From assembly GCA_030533445.1 (NCBI GenBank), contig CM060066.1, positions 36,216,235-36,280,234 of the forward strand: a stretch of 64,000 nucleotides of DNA, read 5' to 3'. Below are positions 33,092 to 45,468 of this stretch, piece by piece. This DNA comes from Cyprinodon diabolis. Its lineage: Eukaryota > Chordata > Actinopteri > Cyprinodontiformes > Cyprinodontidae. The notes below the pieces were generated by a model. It had not been told where the DNA came from. It saw only the letters and a list, made by a program, of their open reading frames with translations, and searched no databases. A program made the position numbers and the translations under genes. Every line of letters starts with the position of its first letter. Position 1 is the first letter of the stretch.

Positions 33092-33888
33092 TGTTGGGAT
33101 CCTTAGGCTTGCCCACCAGAGGGCGCCGAGGATCCTCTTCTGTTTTTTGTTTTATGTTAGGGACTGGGGTTACTGTTGGGATCTGGGGATGTACCACCTT
33201 TCTCCAGCAGAGTGCGCTGTGGGTCTCCTGGGCTGGAGCTCTCCAGCACACCTGGAGCTCGTCTGCTCATCAGGAACCTTCCCTACATAAGCAGCTGCCA
33301 GACCTTCCTTCAACGCCGCAGTGTTGACCTTAGTTTGGTTAGCAACCTGAGCCTCTGTTACCAGAAAGAATCTTAGTTATCTCAAGTGAGAAAACTGATT
33401 CTAACCCTCCTCTGTCTTTGCTCACAGGAAACCTGTCTCAAGCCTGAAGCTCTGGGTGAGCTTAACCTGCCTTCCAGCCCTGGTGAGCCAAACCTGAAGA
33501 TTCCTATCTGGATTTCCCCTGCTGCTCTCAGAGAAGAGCTGGAAACTCTGATCAAGGTCTGCCATTCAAAGTCAGAAGCTAGACGCTGCTGCTGCTTGTG
33601 CACTCTGCTGAACCAACTGTCTCTGGACCCAACGGTTCCCTCTCTCACCAGAGAAGCCCGGACTCCGTCAAGGTAGACTCAGAATTATCTTAAAGGACTC
33701 AATTGATCATCTGACTGCCCGGCTAATCAAACTACCCATCTCTGCAGACATCAGTGAACCCAACCCGGACCAGTTCCAGATCCAGTTCATGTTCTTGTGT
33801 TCAACTAACTTCAATAAACTCTGTTAAACTTTTACCCAGCCTCCGTTGTGTTCTGCATGTGGGTTTAACCTAAAAACCAATCATGACA
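33092..33888 (+). repeat. Solo LTR, Ty3/gypsy, with perfect 5-bp TSD
   Basis: A 797-bp block from tgttgggatccttagg to aatcatgaca, flanked by gtctg at 33,087-33,091 and 33,889-33,893. It has a TATA-like ctacataagcag near 33,290 and AATAAA at 33,813-33,818. Both ends match the LTR of the minus-strand gypsy element at 48.7-52.5 kb (gagggcgccgaggatcc near the start, gttctgcatgtgggttta near the end), so they are one family. The solo state implies recombination between two LTRs with loss of the interior. Confidence 0.88.
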
Positions 33889-34405
33889 GTCTGGGATTCT
33901 TTTTTAACCCTGTCAATAAAATCCCAGGGAATTTAAATGCTTTCTGTTTAGAAAGGCTGTGGAATATTTCTTTATATTGGTCTAGTGCCATTTACAAAAG
34001 TTGTGCAGAATAAAGAACTGCACATACAGTGTCTGTTTTCTTAAATTCATATTTGATGTCAACTTTATCTGTAATAAATGTTCAGTATGAAGACGTAATG
34101 GCAAAAATAGGGTATTTGCATTTTTTATTTCAACAAACCTTTAAAATCAACTCTCCTGGATGAAGGAAATAATTTTTTTAATTACAGTATGTGTTGCTGC
34201 TGTATGAGTCCAACCACTAATGGTCCATTGAGATATTACTTCCGGCTTTATTTATTAGAAACATATACAGTTAATTTACTAACTTAAGCTGAGTTCCAAA
34301 TTTATTTTTTTTATTGTTTTATAAATCCATCAGTATTCTTGATTAAATGTAATAAAAGTGTGCCAACCTGCAAAAAATCGATTCAAAACATCAAAATGTC
34401 ATATG

Positions 34406-35298
34406 TGTCACAATCTGCCCTGATAGCTGACCTTTCATTCACCTGCCTAAATCTGCCCGGCTCCTAATCATTCTTCATCTTATCCACCTGCATCTGCTGC
34501 TTTATATTTGGCTCAGCCCAGCTATCGGGGCCAAATAATTGTGTGATGTATGTTGTATGTTTGTTCTGTTAGTTTGAGTTAAGTCCAAGGTTTGTGTTCC
34601 CGTTCTCGGAGGCCAGTTAGTTGAGTGGTTGTCAGTGTTTGTCTTGTCTCATGATCGTGTCCTGGCTCCTAGGTGGAGACCAGTTTAAAGTTCTACAGAT
34701 ATCCTGGTACCATGTCTTGTCTTTGTTCCTCAGCTGGTGAGCCTGCCTGTCTGCATCTGTGCGTTTCTGTCTGAGCTTGTTGCTCAAATCATGGAACTCT
34801 GAACCTGCCTTCACGCTCTTTGGATTCCTGGAACCGTGGATCTGTCCGTTTCTGTGTGGATCGGAACCCCAGCCCGGGCTGCAAGCTCCTGGATTCCAGA
34901 ACTGTTCCTGTCTGATCTGTATCCCTGACCTGGATCAGTCTCCTGCCTGCTCACTAAGGTTGCTGCACGGGGACATTCTTGGCCGTTCTGTGCAGCAGCT
35001 CGTTTGGCAGTCCATCGGCTGGATCCTGGTACCCTTGGCGAGGATAGAATGAACTGTTGAACCAGGAAAGAGACTTACATGGATAATCATCTCCTGTCGG
35101 TTGATCCTGGTCACTTACCTGTGTTTCTCCCTCCAGGGTGTCAGTGATTGGGTAGTACCCCGCCATCCCACTGAAGCCGCTGCGGTCCATAGATACACAG
35201 CTCCACGTCTGTTATGTTTTTGTGTTGATAAACTTTTTGAACTTTCCAACTGTCTGTTTCACCATTAATACTGGGTCCATCTGTCTCGTTTCATGACA
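34406..35298 (+). repeat. Solo LTR, second family, with perfect 5-bp TSD
   Basis: An 893-bp block from tgtcacaatctgccctg to ctcgtttcatgaca, flanked by atatg at 34,401-34,405 and 35,299-35,303. A TATA-like ctttatattt lies near 34,500 and gttgataaac near 35,224 may act as poly(A) signal. Length, TG...CA ends and 5-bp duplication fit a Ty3/gypsy LTR. Internal sequence differs from the 33,092 solo LTR. Confidence 0.85.
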
Positions 35299-35585
35299 AT
35301 ATGATGAATATGTCAACAGTTGACACATATAGACAGTCTCAAAGAGACTTTTACTGCCACTTTAAATTTACCTAAAGTTTCTACTTTACTTCTTTGGTGT
35401 ATGTCAGAGATATTTGATAAACAGCTACTCTGGCAGAACTTTGCTCATATGAATCTTCGCTGAGTGGATCTTCTGAATGCTAAATGGCTGCTTTTTCTCA
35501 CATTACCATCAGTGTTTAGGAGCCTAAACACTTTAAAATTAAGGTTTAAAATGTATTTTTTTTCTGACCAATTAGAAAAGATTAA

Positions 35586-36456
35586 AGGGGTCATAGAATG
35601 ATTATATAGGATATTTGGTGCTGCTACTTCAGGTCTCTGGATAGGGTGTGTAACATTGGTTGGGCTGAAAATGGCATATTTGATGTTCCATGAGCCCTAA
35701 TGCAAGCCTGGTTAAAAGCCGACAGGTGAAACAACGGGTTTTCGTCCTTTTATGGTATGCTCATGAATATTTAGATGAGGTGTGCGCCGATTGGTTGGTT
35801 TACAACGAGCAAAGTTTCTGAGCAAAGACACATCATAACAACAAGCATTCAGTCCCTAAAACATCGAAATTAATGATATGGTAGGTTAACCAGACGCCCC
35901 CCTTTTCGGGCACATGTCTTACTTTTCATACCTAAAAAAATGTCTGGGGGGAATTTCAGTATCGTCCAGGATTTTGGTCAACTACAGTGCAGCAGAACCG
36001 AGCCGTGAGCTCTGGGGCTGGTCCGTGAACTCCGGCGGACGGGGGCAGGGAGCCAGTGGGGGACGGTGCGACCGAACCCGGCCCGTTGACGGTAGCCTGG
36101 ACAAAGGTTGCCCTGTGCTTCCCCCTGCCTGCCTTACTGGCCCCCAGCCCCCCTCCTCCAGCCGAGGACGGGCAGCTCATGGCTCTTTGCTGTCAGCAGT
36201 CGACGCCTCGTACTCGCCCCGCCAGGGCTTGAAAAAAGTACAGGCCAGAACCAAATAAGGCAACATCCCAGAGTTTACGTCAACTCAGGACTTCGTGTGA
36301 ATTTTCCCGTTTTATGGTGGAAGTTTAGAATTGAGAGATTTGCAGACAGAGGAGGTGTCAATGGGGTTTGAACTTCTCTGTATGTTCATTTCACCCACTG
36401 AACTATGGTTATTCATCTATGACAATGTAAACTTGGTTTTGCATTCTATGACCCCT
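35586..36456. mobile_element. Kolobok-like non-autonomous transposon with TTAA duplication
   Basis: Ends aggggtcatagaatg and cattctatgacccct are a perfect 15-bp inverted repeat, flanked by TTAA on both sides (35,582-35,585; 36,457-36,460). TTAA duplication with a 5' AGGGG terminus fits Kolobok better than piggyBac, whose ends start with C. The 871-bp interior has no transposase. Its centre (about 35,950-36,240) is strongly GC-rich (gaactccggcggacggggg, cccccagcccccctcctcc), unlike the AT-rich arms, suggesting captured or nested sequence. Confidence 0.75.
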
Positions 36457-36460
36457 TTAA

Positions 36461-39400
36461 AAATCCTACATACTGTACTAAATCATTTGTACGTTCTCTC
36501 CTCTCTTATCCCAAGTTGTGGATGCTGCAGTTACAGTAAGGATCTGAAGAGAAAGAGCAGCAGTCCCTGAAGACCTCTTAAAGGTCCATCCCTATGTTTT
36601 TATGTGAATGGTAACTTTTAAAAGAACGGCTGTTTTACTCTGGACCTAGAAGGAACTGAGATTAACTGAGTCTTTTTTATGCACTCATTCCATTTTTAAG
36701 CTGGATATGGGTCAAACTGAATCTTTTTATATTCTGTTCTCATTATAATTTTGGGTCACTCAGCTTTTTTGCTCAGGCAGCTCCTGAAATAAATCAGAAA
36801 AGCCCCTGATCTGTCACAGAGAACTGGTCATTTTTTAATGCCTGTAAGGAAGAAGGACTAGGGTTTGTGTGGATTGTTACAGAAAGGTATACCAGCTGCA
36901 CATGGGACCACTCTGCTACATGAACATCAAAGTTGTCCACTCTTATAGGGTATCTCATTAAATGCGTCAGACTAGGCTGTGCACGTTGCTGTGCCAGCTG
37001 GTCTCAGAGAGGGAAGCGGAAAAGAGAGGCGGGGGGAAGGGGTCAGAATCTGCAGGGGTGGCGTCCAGGAATAGAAGTGGTCAGATGGGGTAGCATTGAT
37101 CAGCAGGAGAGGTCATCGGATCAGCTGATGGAGACCACAGGTGGCTCTGAGCCATGCACACATCTATAAACACTGAATAAACACTGTGCTGTTGCAAAAC
37201 TAGAAAAAAAAAGATTGATACACCTGATTAAGTAATGCAGCTTTGGTTTCAGTCAATACGAGAGTGCTGCTGAAATGTCACATCTTGATGAGGTGATCAC
37301 ATTAGCTAAAAGTGAAGCTCAAAGTATGCATTATTTATATATCATTTCATATTTGTTTATATACTTCAACTTTCGTTTCAAAATTCATAAAACCACTGGA
37401 ATAGGATATCCATCAACAAGCTGCTGCATTGTCTGTGCCTGTATCTAGAAAAGTAACTAAAGTGTTTTAGAGGAAAGTCTATATTTTAGAAAGAATGGTA
37501 TACACATACCTCAAAACACTTGTATTTAAGTTAATGGTGTAGTTTAATTAGAAGAAATGTGTGCCAAAATTTTGCACTTTCAGCACTAACCAGCAGGGTA
37601 GAGATAGATAATCAATCTTTTTACTTACTGAAAGCCTTTTTGTGTTTGTTTTTCCCTGTTACCTGCTTGTCTGTTGTTCATTTTAATGAGCATTTTAATG
37701 ATGTCCTTCATCTAAAGATGTAAACATAAGCTATATTTTGACCTAAGCAGGTTTTTTTTAAGCCACTTTTAAAGGTACCTTTATCAATCCCCATCAAAAC
37801 TAACAGGGATATCAGAGGCTAAATTGAATTGAACATGATCATAATTTATTTCCTAAATATTGTGCAGTAGAAAAATGCTTTTTAGCATCCAAAGGAGGAT
37901 AAGGGGCAGGTTTGCAGCACTGAAAAATACTTTTTTTTTTTTATATTCTCTAAGTTTAATTCTAGTTTCTCTCTGTCAGCCCCTCTGAGTTTAATCTCCT
38001 GATAGCTTGTAAAAGGTTTTCGTAACTTAATCAACAGGGGAGTGAGCTGCGGTGAAAGAGAGAAAGCAGCAACAAAGCCGAGATTCAAAGTAATAAACTG
38101 TTTATCTCTGATTAATTCACATAGGTTATGTCCTCAGGCTTGTTTTACTGCTTTGTGCCTGTGTAACTCAAAATAGCGACCAGCAGAGAGGCCTCATTTA
38201 GTTTGGGAATGACTTAAATTCGCCTAATCTGCACTGCTCACACATCCTAGACACTACGGGCTTGATCTTGAAAGATTTCAAATAAAAGCTAAATTGCTTG
38301 CAGGTGATCTACAATGATTGCTCAAGCAAATGTTAAGATGTGAGAACCGGTTTGGTTTCGCCGTATTAAAATGAGCAGATTGCATGAGCTACTTACAGTT
38401 TCAAGGTGGCCATAAAGGAAAAGATCAAGTTCTGAACCTTTTAGTTGGAGATTATAATTATGATCATTTTTAAAGGTCATAGCTACCAGCTTTTCATCAC
38501 AACGATTAATTTTTCCAAAAACAATACAGTCACACAAGGTCTGCAGTGGTGCAGAATAAAATATTTTTTTTGCAGCATAAATTATAAATTATAGTTTTAA
38601 AAGATGTAAGGGTCCTGAATATACCAATATTTGCTTTTGATAATGATGACTAAATCGACATGAAAGGATTCTCCTCCAGTAGGAATTGCCATTAATGGAA
38701 TTGTAGTAAATTGAAGTCATGTGAGTGGGGCTTAAGTCTTGTCAGGTCCTAGGAGCTTTGCGAAAAAAAAATCTCTTCTGAAAAAAAGCAAAATGAGAAT
38801 GAGCATCGGTCAGCTTTTGAGCACACAGAGATTCTTCTGAACTGGTAATTTAAATGATTTGTTTGGTTAGGATAAGCCTGGACGAACCTGCCAACTGGCT
38901 CGCTAACAGTATAGAATTGGGCACGAATGAGTACACCACTTACTGGCTGGGAGGAGTTAGCAGCAATAACATTAATTATTAGCAGTGTTGCAATTAACAT
39001 AGTATTTCAAAGTGCTACAAGCAACAGTAAAAGGATGAAAATAACAAAAGTTAGCTTATGATTAAAAAAAAACAGTGAGCAGAGTGTTTTTAAAAATGGC
39101 TTTGTGTGTGGTAAGGGAAATCCCAACATTATTCACAAGTTATAAAAGGTAAGAATTAAGCAGCCTTGATGCTGCAGGTTTAAGTCTTCAGTTCAGCCTC
39201 GCTGGTCTGTGAGGAACTGACACTCTGAGAGACAGTCTGACAGCTTTTTACTCTGAAGCAACTCTCTGTTTGTGCAGCACTTTTCCCACCTGCAATCACT
39301 ACATCTTCTCCGCCATCTATCCTCCCATCCTCTGAGCTACAGAGGCTCAGAGCTGTTGAAACATAGGTGGATAGCCTTTCCTGTCTGTTTTGTAGAGCCT

Positions 39401-39917
39401 GAGGTCCCTGATGGAGGTCGGCGATCCCGATGCTCTCTGACAGCTCTGCCCGTCTTCTTGTTTAGATGTTGAAAGTTTTCCCTCAGCTTTGAAATCCACC
39501 CTGTTCACTTAAAGTGTTTTTCTGCAAAAAGAACATCAAGTTTCTAAGAAAGTGCAGATTTCTGTTAGAGCTACATAGAAAGGCAGATGGATGAGAAATA
39601 ATATGGTTCAGCTTGACCAACAACTTCAGTAAAACAAAAAAAAAAAAAAAAAGAAGCCAGTGAAGCAGGAAACAAACTTGTCACAGTATGGGGCAAAATA
39701 CACAGGAACCAAATGTGAAAAAATAGGTGATAGCAAAGGAAAGATTGAGGTACATGTACAGAGGAAAGGAAACGGCCAAGCAGCTTAGAAGTGTGTTAAC
39801 TATTGGCTGCCTTGCTCCAAATCTAAGAGGGGAGAGATGAACTAAAGGCATTCAGAAAACAAAGCAAGAACACAAAGGAAAGAGCCTCTAAGCATTAAGG
39901 AGATGCTTAAAGATTTA
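36461..39917. other. Intergenic, no gene seen
   Basis: No supported gene. Includes an A-run at 39,635-39,652. The stretch 38,040-38,350 is free of repeat signs and has balanced composition, so it is a candidate for conserved non-coding DNA, untestable here. Confidence 0.4.
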
Positions 39918-41783
39918 CCGTATTTTCACGACTATAAGGCACACTTAAACGTCTTTTTTTCCCCTCAAAATGTTTGGTGCGCCCTTTGGTGAGGTGCGCC
40001 CTATGTTTAATGTAACTGCGAATTTTGAGACCACCTCATTGAGGAGATGATGAAAGAGTGGCTGAATGTGAGGAGACCAGGTGTTTTTTTTCCACTCATC
40101 ACCATTGCTGTTAATCTGTGACTCCATGCGTGCCCATCTCACAGCTGATGAGAAAAACATGGTGAAACAAATTAACGCTGTGCTCGCTGTTATTAAACCG
40201 CTCGACATCGGTGTGAACCGGACGCAGCAGGTGCAGCAGAAGCAGCGTGTTTACATGCAAAGTCAATGGTTGACGCGCGTATAGGCGCAGCAAAATGTCC
40301 CGCAGCGCGTTTTGAGCAGCAGGCGCTGCGCGTCGGGAGCGTTTAAGCATCTGCCAACGCGCTGCTGCTGCTCGAGATGGAAAAATGGAAGTTTTGCTGC
40401 TGGACGCGCCGCATCAACAAATCAGAGAAGCTGATCTGGGAGCTGACAGCGAGACAGACACATCGCTCTGATGACATACGATATTAAGGCAAATGAAAAA
40501 GGCTGGATGGATGAGGAGAGAATGAAAGCGTGGCTGAGGCAGGTGCATTTGAGGAGACCAGGTGGTTTTTTCCACGCATCACCATCGCTGTTAATCTGTG
40601 ACTCCATGCGTGCCCATCTCACAGCCGATGTGGAAAAAAAAGGTGAATCAAATGAACGCTGTTATCCCGGGGGTCTGACAAAGGAACTTCAACCGCTCGA
40701 CATCGGTGTGAACCGGCCGTTCAAAGTAAGGCTGCGAGCGGCGTGGGAGCGATGGATGACAGACAGAGACCACAGTTTCACGATAAGTGGAAGGCAGCAA
40801 GTTACGCCACCGTTTGCGGATGGATTGTAGATGTTTGGACTAACGTGTCTGCTGGCACTGTTGTTCAAGCTTTCGCAAAAGCCGGCATCATTCCCGAGGA
40901 GCCGCACGGCACGGAAAGTGACTCTGACAGCGAAGAAGGGGAAATTGGCATGTCTGATTTAGCGCAGCTGTTTAATTCAGAAACAAAGGATGATGACTTT
41001 GATGGGTTCGATTAATACTTTGTAATAAATACTTGAATAAAGCACAATCATACTCAGTTTTGCTCCCGCTCTATTTTTCTACCTGAAAACTTAATTCAAC
41101 AGCAGCCTCTGGGCCGGGTCTCCTCGAGTTTCACCGCGGCGGCTGGCAGGTGTTTTTCATCTAAATAATCTAAATCTCGCAGCTATTTGCTGTGATCAGT
41201 GGGAATAAAGTAGTTTTAATATGTTTTTAAGTGAGAAAGTCCACCTGAAAACTTAATCATTGCAGTCAGTTCATCCAGATTATTATCCTGCCTATACTAT
41301 TTCTGTCGGAGGCGCTCAGACCCCCACATACCAGCGGTGCGCCAGAAATCCCTTCAACAGCAGCCTCTAGGCCGAGTAGCCTCCTGGTTCACCGCGGTGG
41401 CTGGCAGGTGTTTTTTATCTACATAATTTAAACTGCAGGCAAGCGAACATATTCCGTCGGCAGGTTTCAGGATTTTAAGTTAATTTAGGAGTGATCAGAG
41501 CGCTCTGTCATCTGCGATGTGTCTGTCTCACGGCCAGCTCCCAGGTTTGATTAATACTTTGTAATAAATACATGAATTAAGCACAGTCATACTCAGTTTT
41601 GCTCCCGCTGTATTTTTAAATACGCAGTAGAGGTATTTAAACGTAGCAGAGGACATGTACCTGTACATAAAAAACGCGCCCTATAGTCCGGTGCGCCTTA
41701 TGTGTGTGTTAAATAAAGAAATGGCACACATAACTGAGACTGCGCCTTTTAGTACGGTGCGCCTTATGGTCGTGAAAATACGG
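39918..41783 (+). mobile_element. Pogo-like DNA transposon, defective, internally duplicated
   Basis: Terminal inverted repeats ccgtattttcacgac/tataaggc (left) and their complement (right), flanked by TA at 39,916-39,917 and 41,784-41,785, the duplication of Tc1/mariner/pogo elements. The 1,866-bp interior keeps only the C-terminal part of a DDE transposase. A block at about 40,038-40,225 is repeated at about 40,518-40,720, and another pair lies near 41,005-41,170 and 41,340-41,620. Confidence 0.8.
40471..41015 (+). pseudogene. Pogo/CENP-B-type transposase (DDE_1) remnant
   Basis: Two overlapping frames give the end of a pogo-type transposase. From 40,471: GWMDEERMKAWLRQVHLRRP, SLLICDSMRAHLTADV (second catalytic Asp) and GGLTKELQPLDIGVNRPFK (third catalytic Asp). 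After a frameshift near 40,795, a second frame continues with SYATVCGWIVDVW, TVVQAFAKAGIIPEEPHG and an acidic tail to TAA 41,013-41,015. The N-terminal DNA-binding part and first Asp are missing. The family cuts and pastes the element at TA sites; this copy cannot. Confidence 0.75.
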
Positions 41784-42194
41784 TAGCATGAAAGACCTAT
41801 GACCAATTACCATCACACATTTTTCTGAATTTATGTTTTGTGCTAAAATTAGGCGTAAAACAAGAATGATGCAGAATCAAGCAATAGAAATGATAACAAA
41901 TGTATATAAATTATTTGCCTCAGTCGACCACTCTTACTGTATTAAATATCAAACATGTTCCATAATTTGGGAGTAAAACAGATTTCAGCATTTGAAAGCT
42001 GTGGTGTTAAACCTTGTTCCTTTGCAGTCTGTAGAGTACACAACAATTTGGAATTTGCTTTTATATTTCCTAATTTTTAATAAGTTTGGAAACAAGTCTA
42101 CTGTAGAAAACGGTTGGTTTTCATTTTTTTTACTATTTCTAATTATTATTATGCTTTTATACATTTCTCTGTTCGTTTCTAAGAGCGTTTATGA

Positions 42195-42886
42195 TCACAG
42201 AATTGGAGTAAGTGGCACTGGCGTCTAAGGCAGGAACCTCTGGTCTCATAGTTCAGTCCGAATCCAGAGAGAGAGAGTGGTTCCAGACGGCTGGTTGCCA
42301 ATGCGGCGAGGCGGTCTCCACACAGAGAGTCTCAGACACTGATGTATCGGAGGTCAGGAGATCAGAACCAAGCTGACGAATGTAGGCAGGAAGATCCGGA
42401 GAGCGAAACCAAAGCCGATGTCAGTCGCGTGGTCAGTTGTCAGAGCCAGGAGGTCAGAGATACGGTGAGGTGCTGAAGGAGAATCAAGGACAGAGTCAGG
42501 TCACAGTTCCAGGTACAGTAAACGGTACAACTTACAGGCTGGATGAGGACAGGCAGGCTCAGTGGTCAGGAAACGGTTCTGGTCGGTACACAAGCAGGCA
42601 GAAATCAGGCAGGAGTCAGAAGACAGGTCGGGGAAACAGATCAGATGCGAACAGACAGGCTCAGAGGTTGACAGGCAGAACAGCTCAGGATTAGGTAGTC
42701 AGAGCACAAGAACGCTGAAATAAGTCTCACCAAAAGCCTCAAAAAAATCTGGTTCTGATGACTGGTCTGAAGGCTGTTTAAATAGTGACTGATACAGGTG
42801 GATAAGATGAGCGGGTCATAAGAACGGGGAGGAGCTTAGCAAGTGTGTGAAATGTGTGATCAGACCAGTTTTTACCCAAAGAATAA
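42195..42886 (-). repeat. LTR fragment, minus orientation
   Basis: Shares long stretches with 45,063-45,468: gtacacaagcaggc, caggcaggagtcagaaga and tgactggtctgaaggctg, both ending at atcagaccag. On the minus strand it starts ctggtctgat and carries a TATA-like element before cagccttcagaccagtca. The other end is not defined and no target duplication was seen. Confidence 0.5.
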
Positions 42887-44770
42887 AAGGATGATTTACA
42901 TTTTGAAAGATGAAATATTTGCTAAGAGCCTTATACATTGAAAGTATAAAATGAATTAAATGAAGAAAGCTTGTCTTTCATAATTTTGAACGTAACTTGA
43001 TTATGAATTATTCACATCTAAAGGAAATAAAGAGGTTATTGGGTTTTATCTCAAGAGTTCTGTTAAGCTGCAAGTAGTTTTGTGTAAACAAACTTTACGA
43101 AAACTAGGCAGTCTAAACTAGGATGACCCAATCATAATACAGAGAATAGACTAAATAGTAATAAGCCCTGAGGCCTCCTCCTTTTACCAAATCTCATCCT
43201 GAATGGTTCACGTCTACTTCTGCCACAGTTAGTAAAGCTTAAAGTTTAGGGTGATATCAGGACTTATTATGTTAAATAAAACCTCCATATGTTTTCACTT
43301 AAGTCGAGTTAAACTTTTGTGATGTGCCTAAATTAAAATTTTTTATTTCCGTTTGTTGTCAAAAAAAAAATACTTGAAAAAGAGGAAACACCCTTTAAAG
43401 AAAATCCAAGAAAGAATAAAAAGCAAGTTTGTGAAAATGGTCCGCCACTCCGTTTGCAATCAATTATGATGAAATAGGAGCTTGAATCCTTGAAATAAAC
43501 TAATTCTCAAACTCATTAGACTTGAATTTTCAAACAAAAATGTTTTGAATAAGTCTTTCAGTCGGCACGTCTGTGTAAGTTCAGGACAAAAAGACAAAAG
43601 ATTGGATGTGACATTGAGGCCACAGTGTTCTGTACAGCGAGAAAGACCTTTCATGTCTGTATTGACTTTAGCTGAAAGCATCCAGTCGATGTCTGTCTGC
43701 AGATACTGTATGCCCTTCAGCAAAGTAAGCAGTTTAAAGAAAGGTAACTAAGAGGGATGAAGAAAAAAAGAACTTTAAGACACAAGTCCACCAATCAGTG
43801 GACTACATAGTTTGCTTTAGTTAAATATATATATTTTTAAACAGTTTAATTGATTAGACAGAATTAGAGATCAAGCATTGGCACCTCAATGTTGGCAGGA
43901 ACTTCAGTACTGTTCTATACATTGCAGCAAGGCTTATCTCTGACCTTTCTACCTTACATTTCTTCTATAGGCGAAGTACACTTATTTGTTTAACCTCAGA
44001 GCTCTAAGTAACTTTAATCCCAAGGTAAACCAAGTTGACTCTCTGTGGAAACAAACACCTTGGCTTCTCTTTCACCCCTATAGTTTTTAACAGGGTCTGA
44101 GGACTGATGTAGCCATGCAAGAATTTTGATATGACTATTTTCTGACGCCATTTAAGTTTTCTAGAAATGTTCAACAGCTCTCTCTTCAAAATCACTTTGA
44201 ACTAACATCAAAAGTTCATGGATAACAAAAACAAAAAGTACACATTTTTCCACGTCTAATAATGTCATAGATCAATAAGTATTATCTTGGGCTAAAAATA
44301 GAAATAATTGGACTAAAAATATAAATAATGTAGAATGACGTATACTATTCTTATATAGTGTCTGTACTCCATTGAAATATTGCAGTGGCGATATCTCACC
44401 TAATATTCCAGGTGGGATTTTCCCATTAGTTGTGTGCTAAAAAGGTGGGGAAACATTTTAGAGTGGCACTACTTCAAAAATACTTTTACAGAAGTGATGT
44501 AAAATGTGTCCATCCAAAAGAATTACTCAAGTAAGAGTAGAAATGTGTTCGGCAATAAAGCTCATCAAGGACTGAGTTACTTAGAGAATTGGCTGATAAG
44601 AACGAGAAAATATAACATTAAAGGAAAAATCTGGTTAAAACAAAAATAGAATTTAGAAATAATACCAACAAATAGAAGGAAAACTTTTCCAAGTCAACTT
44701 TCTTTCAACATTAAACCAATTAAATCTGTACTTTTTATAATCAGTGTAAATACACTATGCCATGTCAGAA
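42887..44770. other. Intergenic, no gene seen
   Basis: AT-rich; only short frames. Confidence 0.45.
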
Positions 44771-44772
44771 CC

Positions 44773-44945
44773 AGTGATGGGAGTAACGCCGTTACTAACG
44801 GCGCTACCTTTTTTTAGTAACGAGTAATCAAAATGATTACTCTTACTGTAATTATAACGCAGTTGCAATTGCCGACACCCTGTTACTGCACGTTACTCAG
44901 GTCGCACAATTAACCTTTTTTCATGATAGGACTCGTGCGCGCGTC
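44773..44945 (+). mobile_element. hAT-type terminal fragment
   Basis: Starts cagtgatgggagtaacgccg and includes ttactaacggcgcta and aacgagtaatcaaaa, typical of the 5' end of a common fish hAT family. It is followed within about 120 bp by the LTR fragment, and no right end is present. Confidence 0.45.
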
Positions 44946-45062
44946 ATGAGAGAGGGGAGAATGGAGAGTGAGGAGGACTCCAGTGGCAAAACAGCACTTT
45001 TCAGATGGAAATACTGGTGTTACGTCGAGCTGCGTTTCCCCATCAGATACAGTTTCCCCCGC

Positions 45063-45468
45063 TTGCGCGGTGAGGTGCCAAAGGAGAATCCAAAACGGAG
45101 TCAGGTCAGAGTTCCAGGTTCCATACCCAATGGGGATGACAGGCTGGACGAGGGCAGGCAGACTCAGTGGTCGGGAAATGTTTCTGGTTGGTACACAAGC
45201 AGGCTGAGATCAGGCAGGAGTCAGAAGACAGATCAGGCAAACAGATCAGACGGAAACAGGCAGACTCAGAGGTTGAGAGAAAGAATGAATCAGGTAGTCA
45301 GAACACAAAACACGAAGGAGTAAGACTCACCACATGGCTCAAAATAATCTGGAACTCATGACTGGTCTGAAGGCTGGATATAAAGGGACTAACGCAGGTG
45401 GATTCAATAATCAGTTAATGAGAACTGGGCGGAGCTAAGTAGGTGAGTGAAATCAGTAATCAGACCAG
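45063..45468 (-). repeat. LTR fragment, minus orientation, same family as 42.2 kb
   Basis: Related to the copy at 42,195-42,886 over most of its length. On the minus strand it begins ctggtctgattactg and shows a TATA-like ctttatatcc. It is truncated at the hAT-derived segment. Confidence 0.5.

Noticed and set aside
33382..33676. ORFs of 88-96 codons on both strands
   Set aside because: Contained within the solo LTR at 33,092-33,888 and without any known motif.
35914..36258. 114-codon GC-rich ORF
   Set aside because: Open because of GC-rich composition in the core of the Kolobok-like element; no domain, and an overlapping minus-strand ORF exists. Kept only as possible captured sequence.
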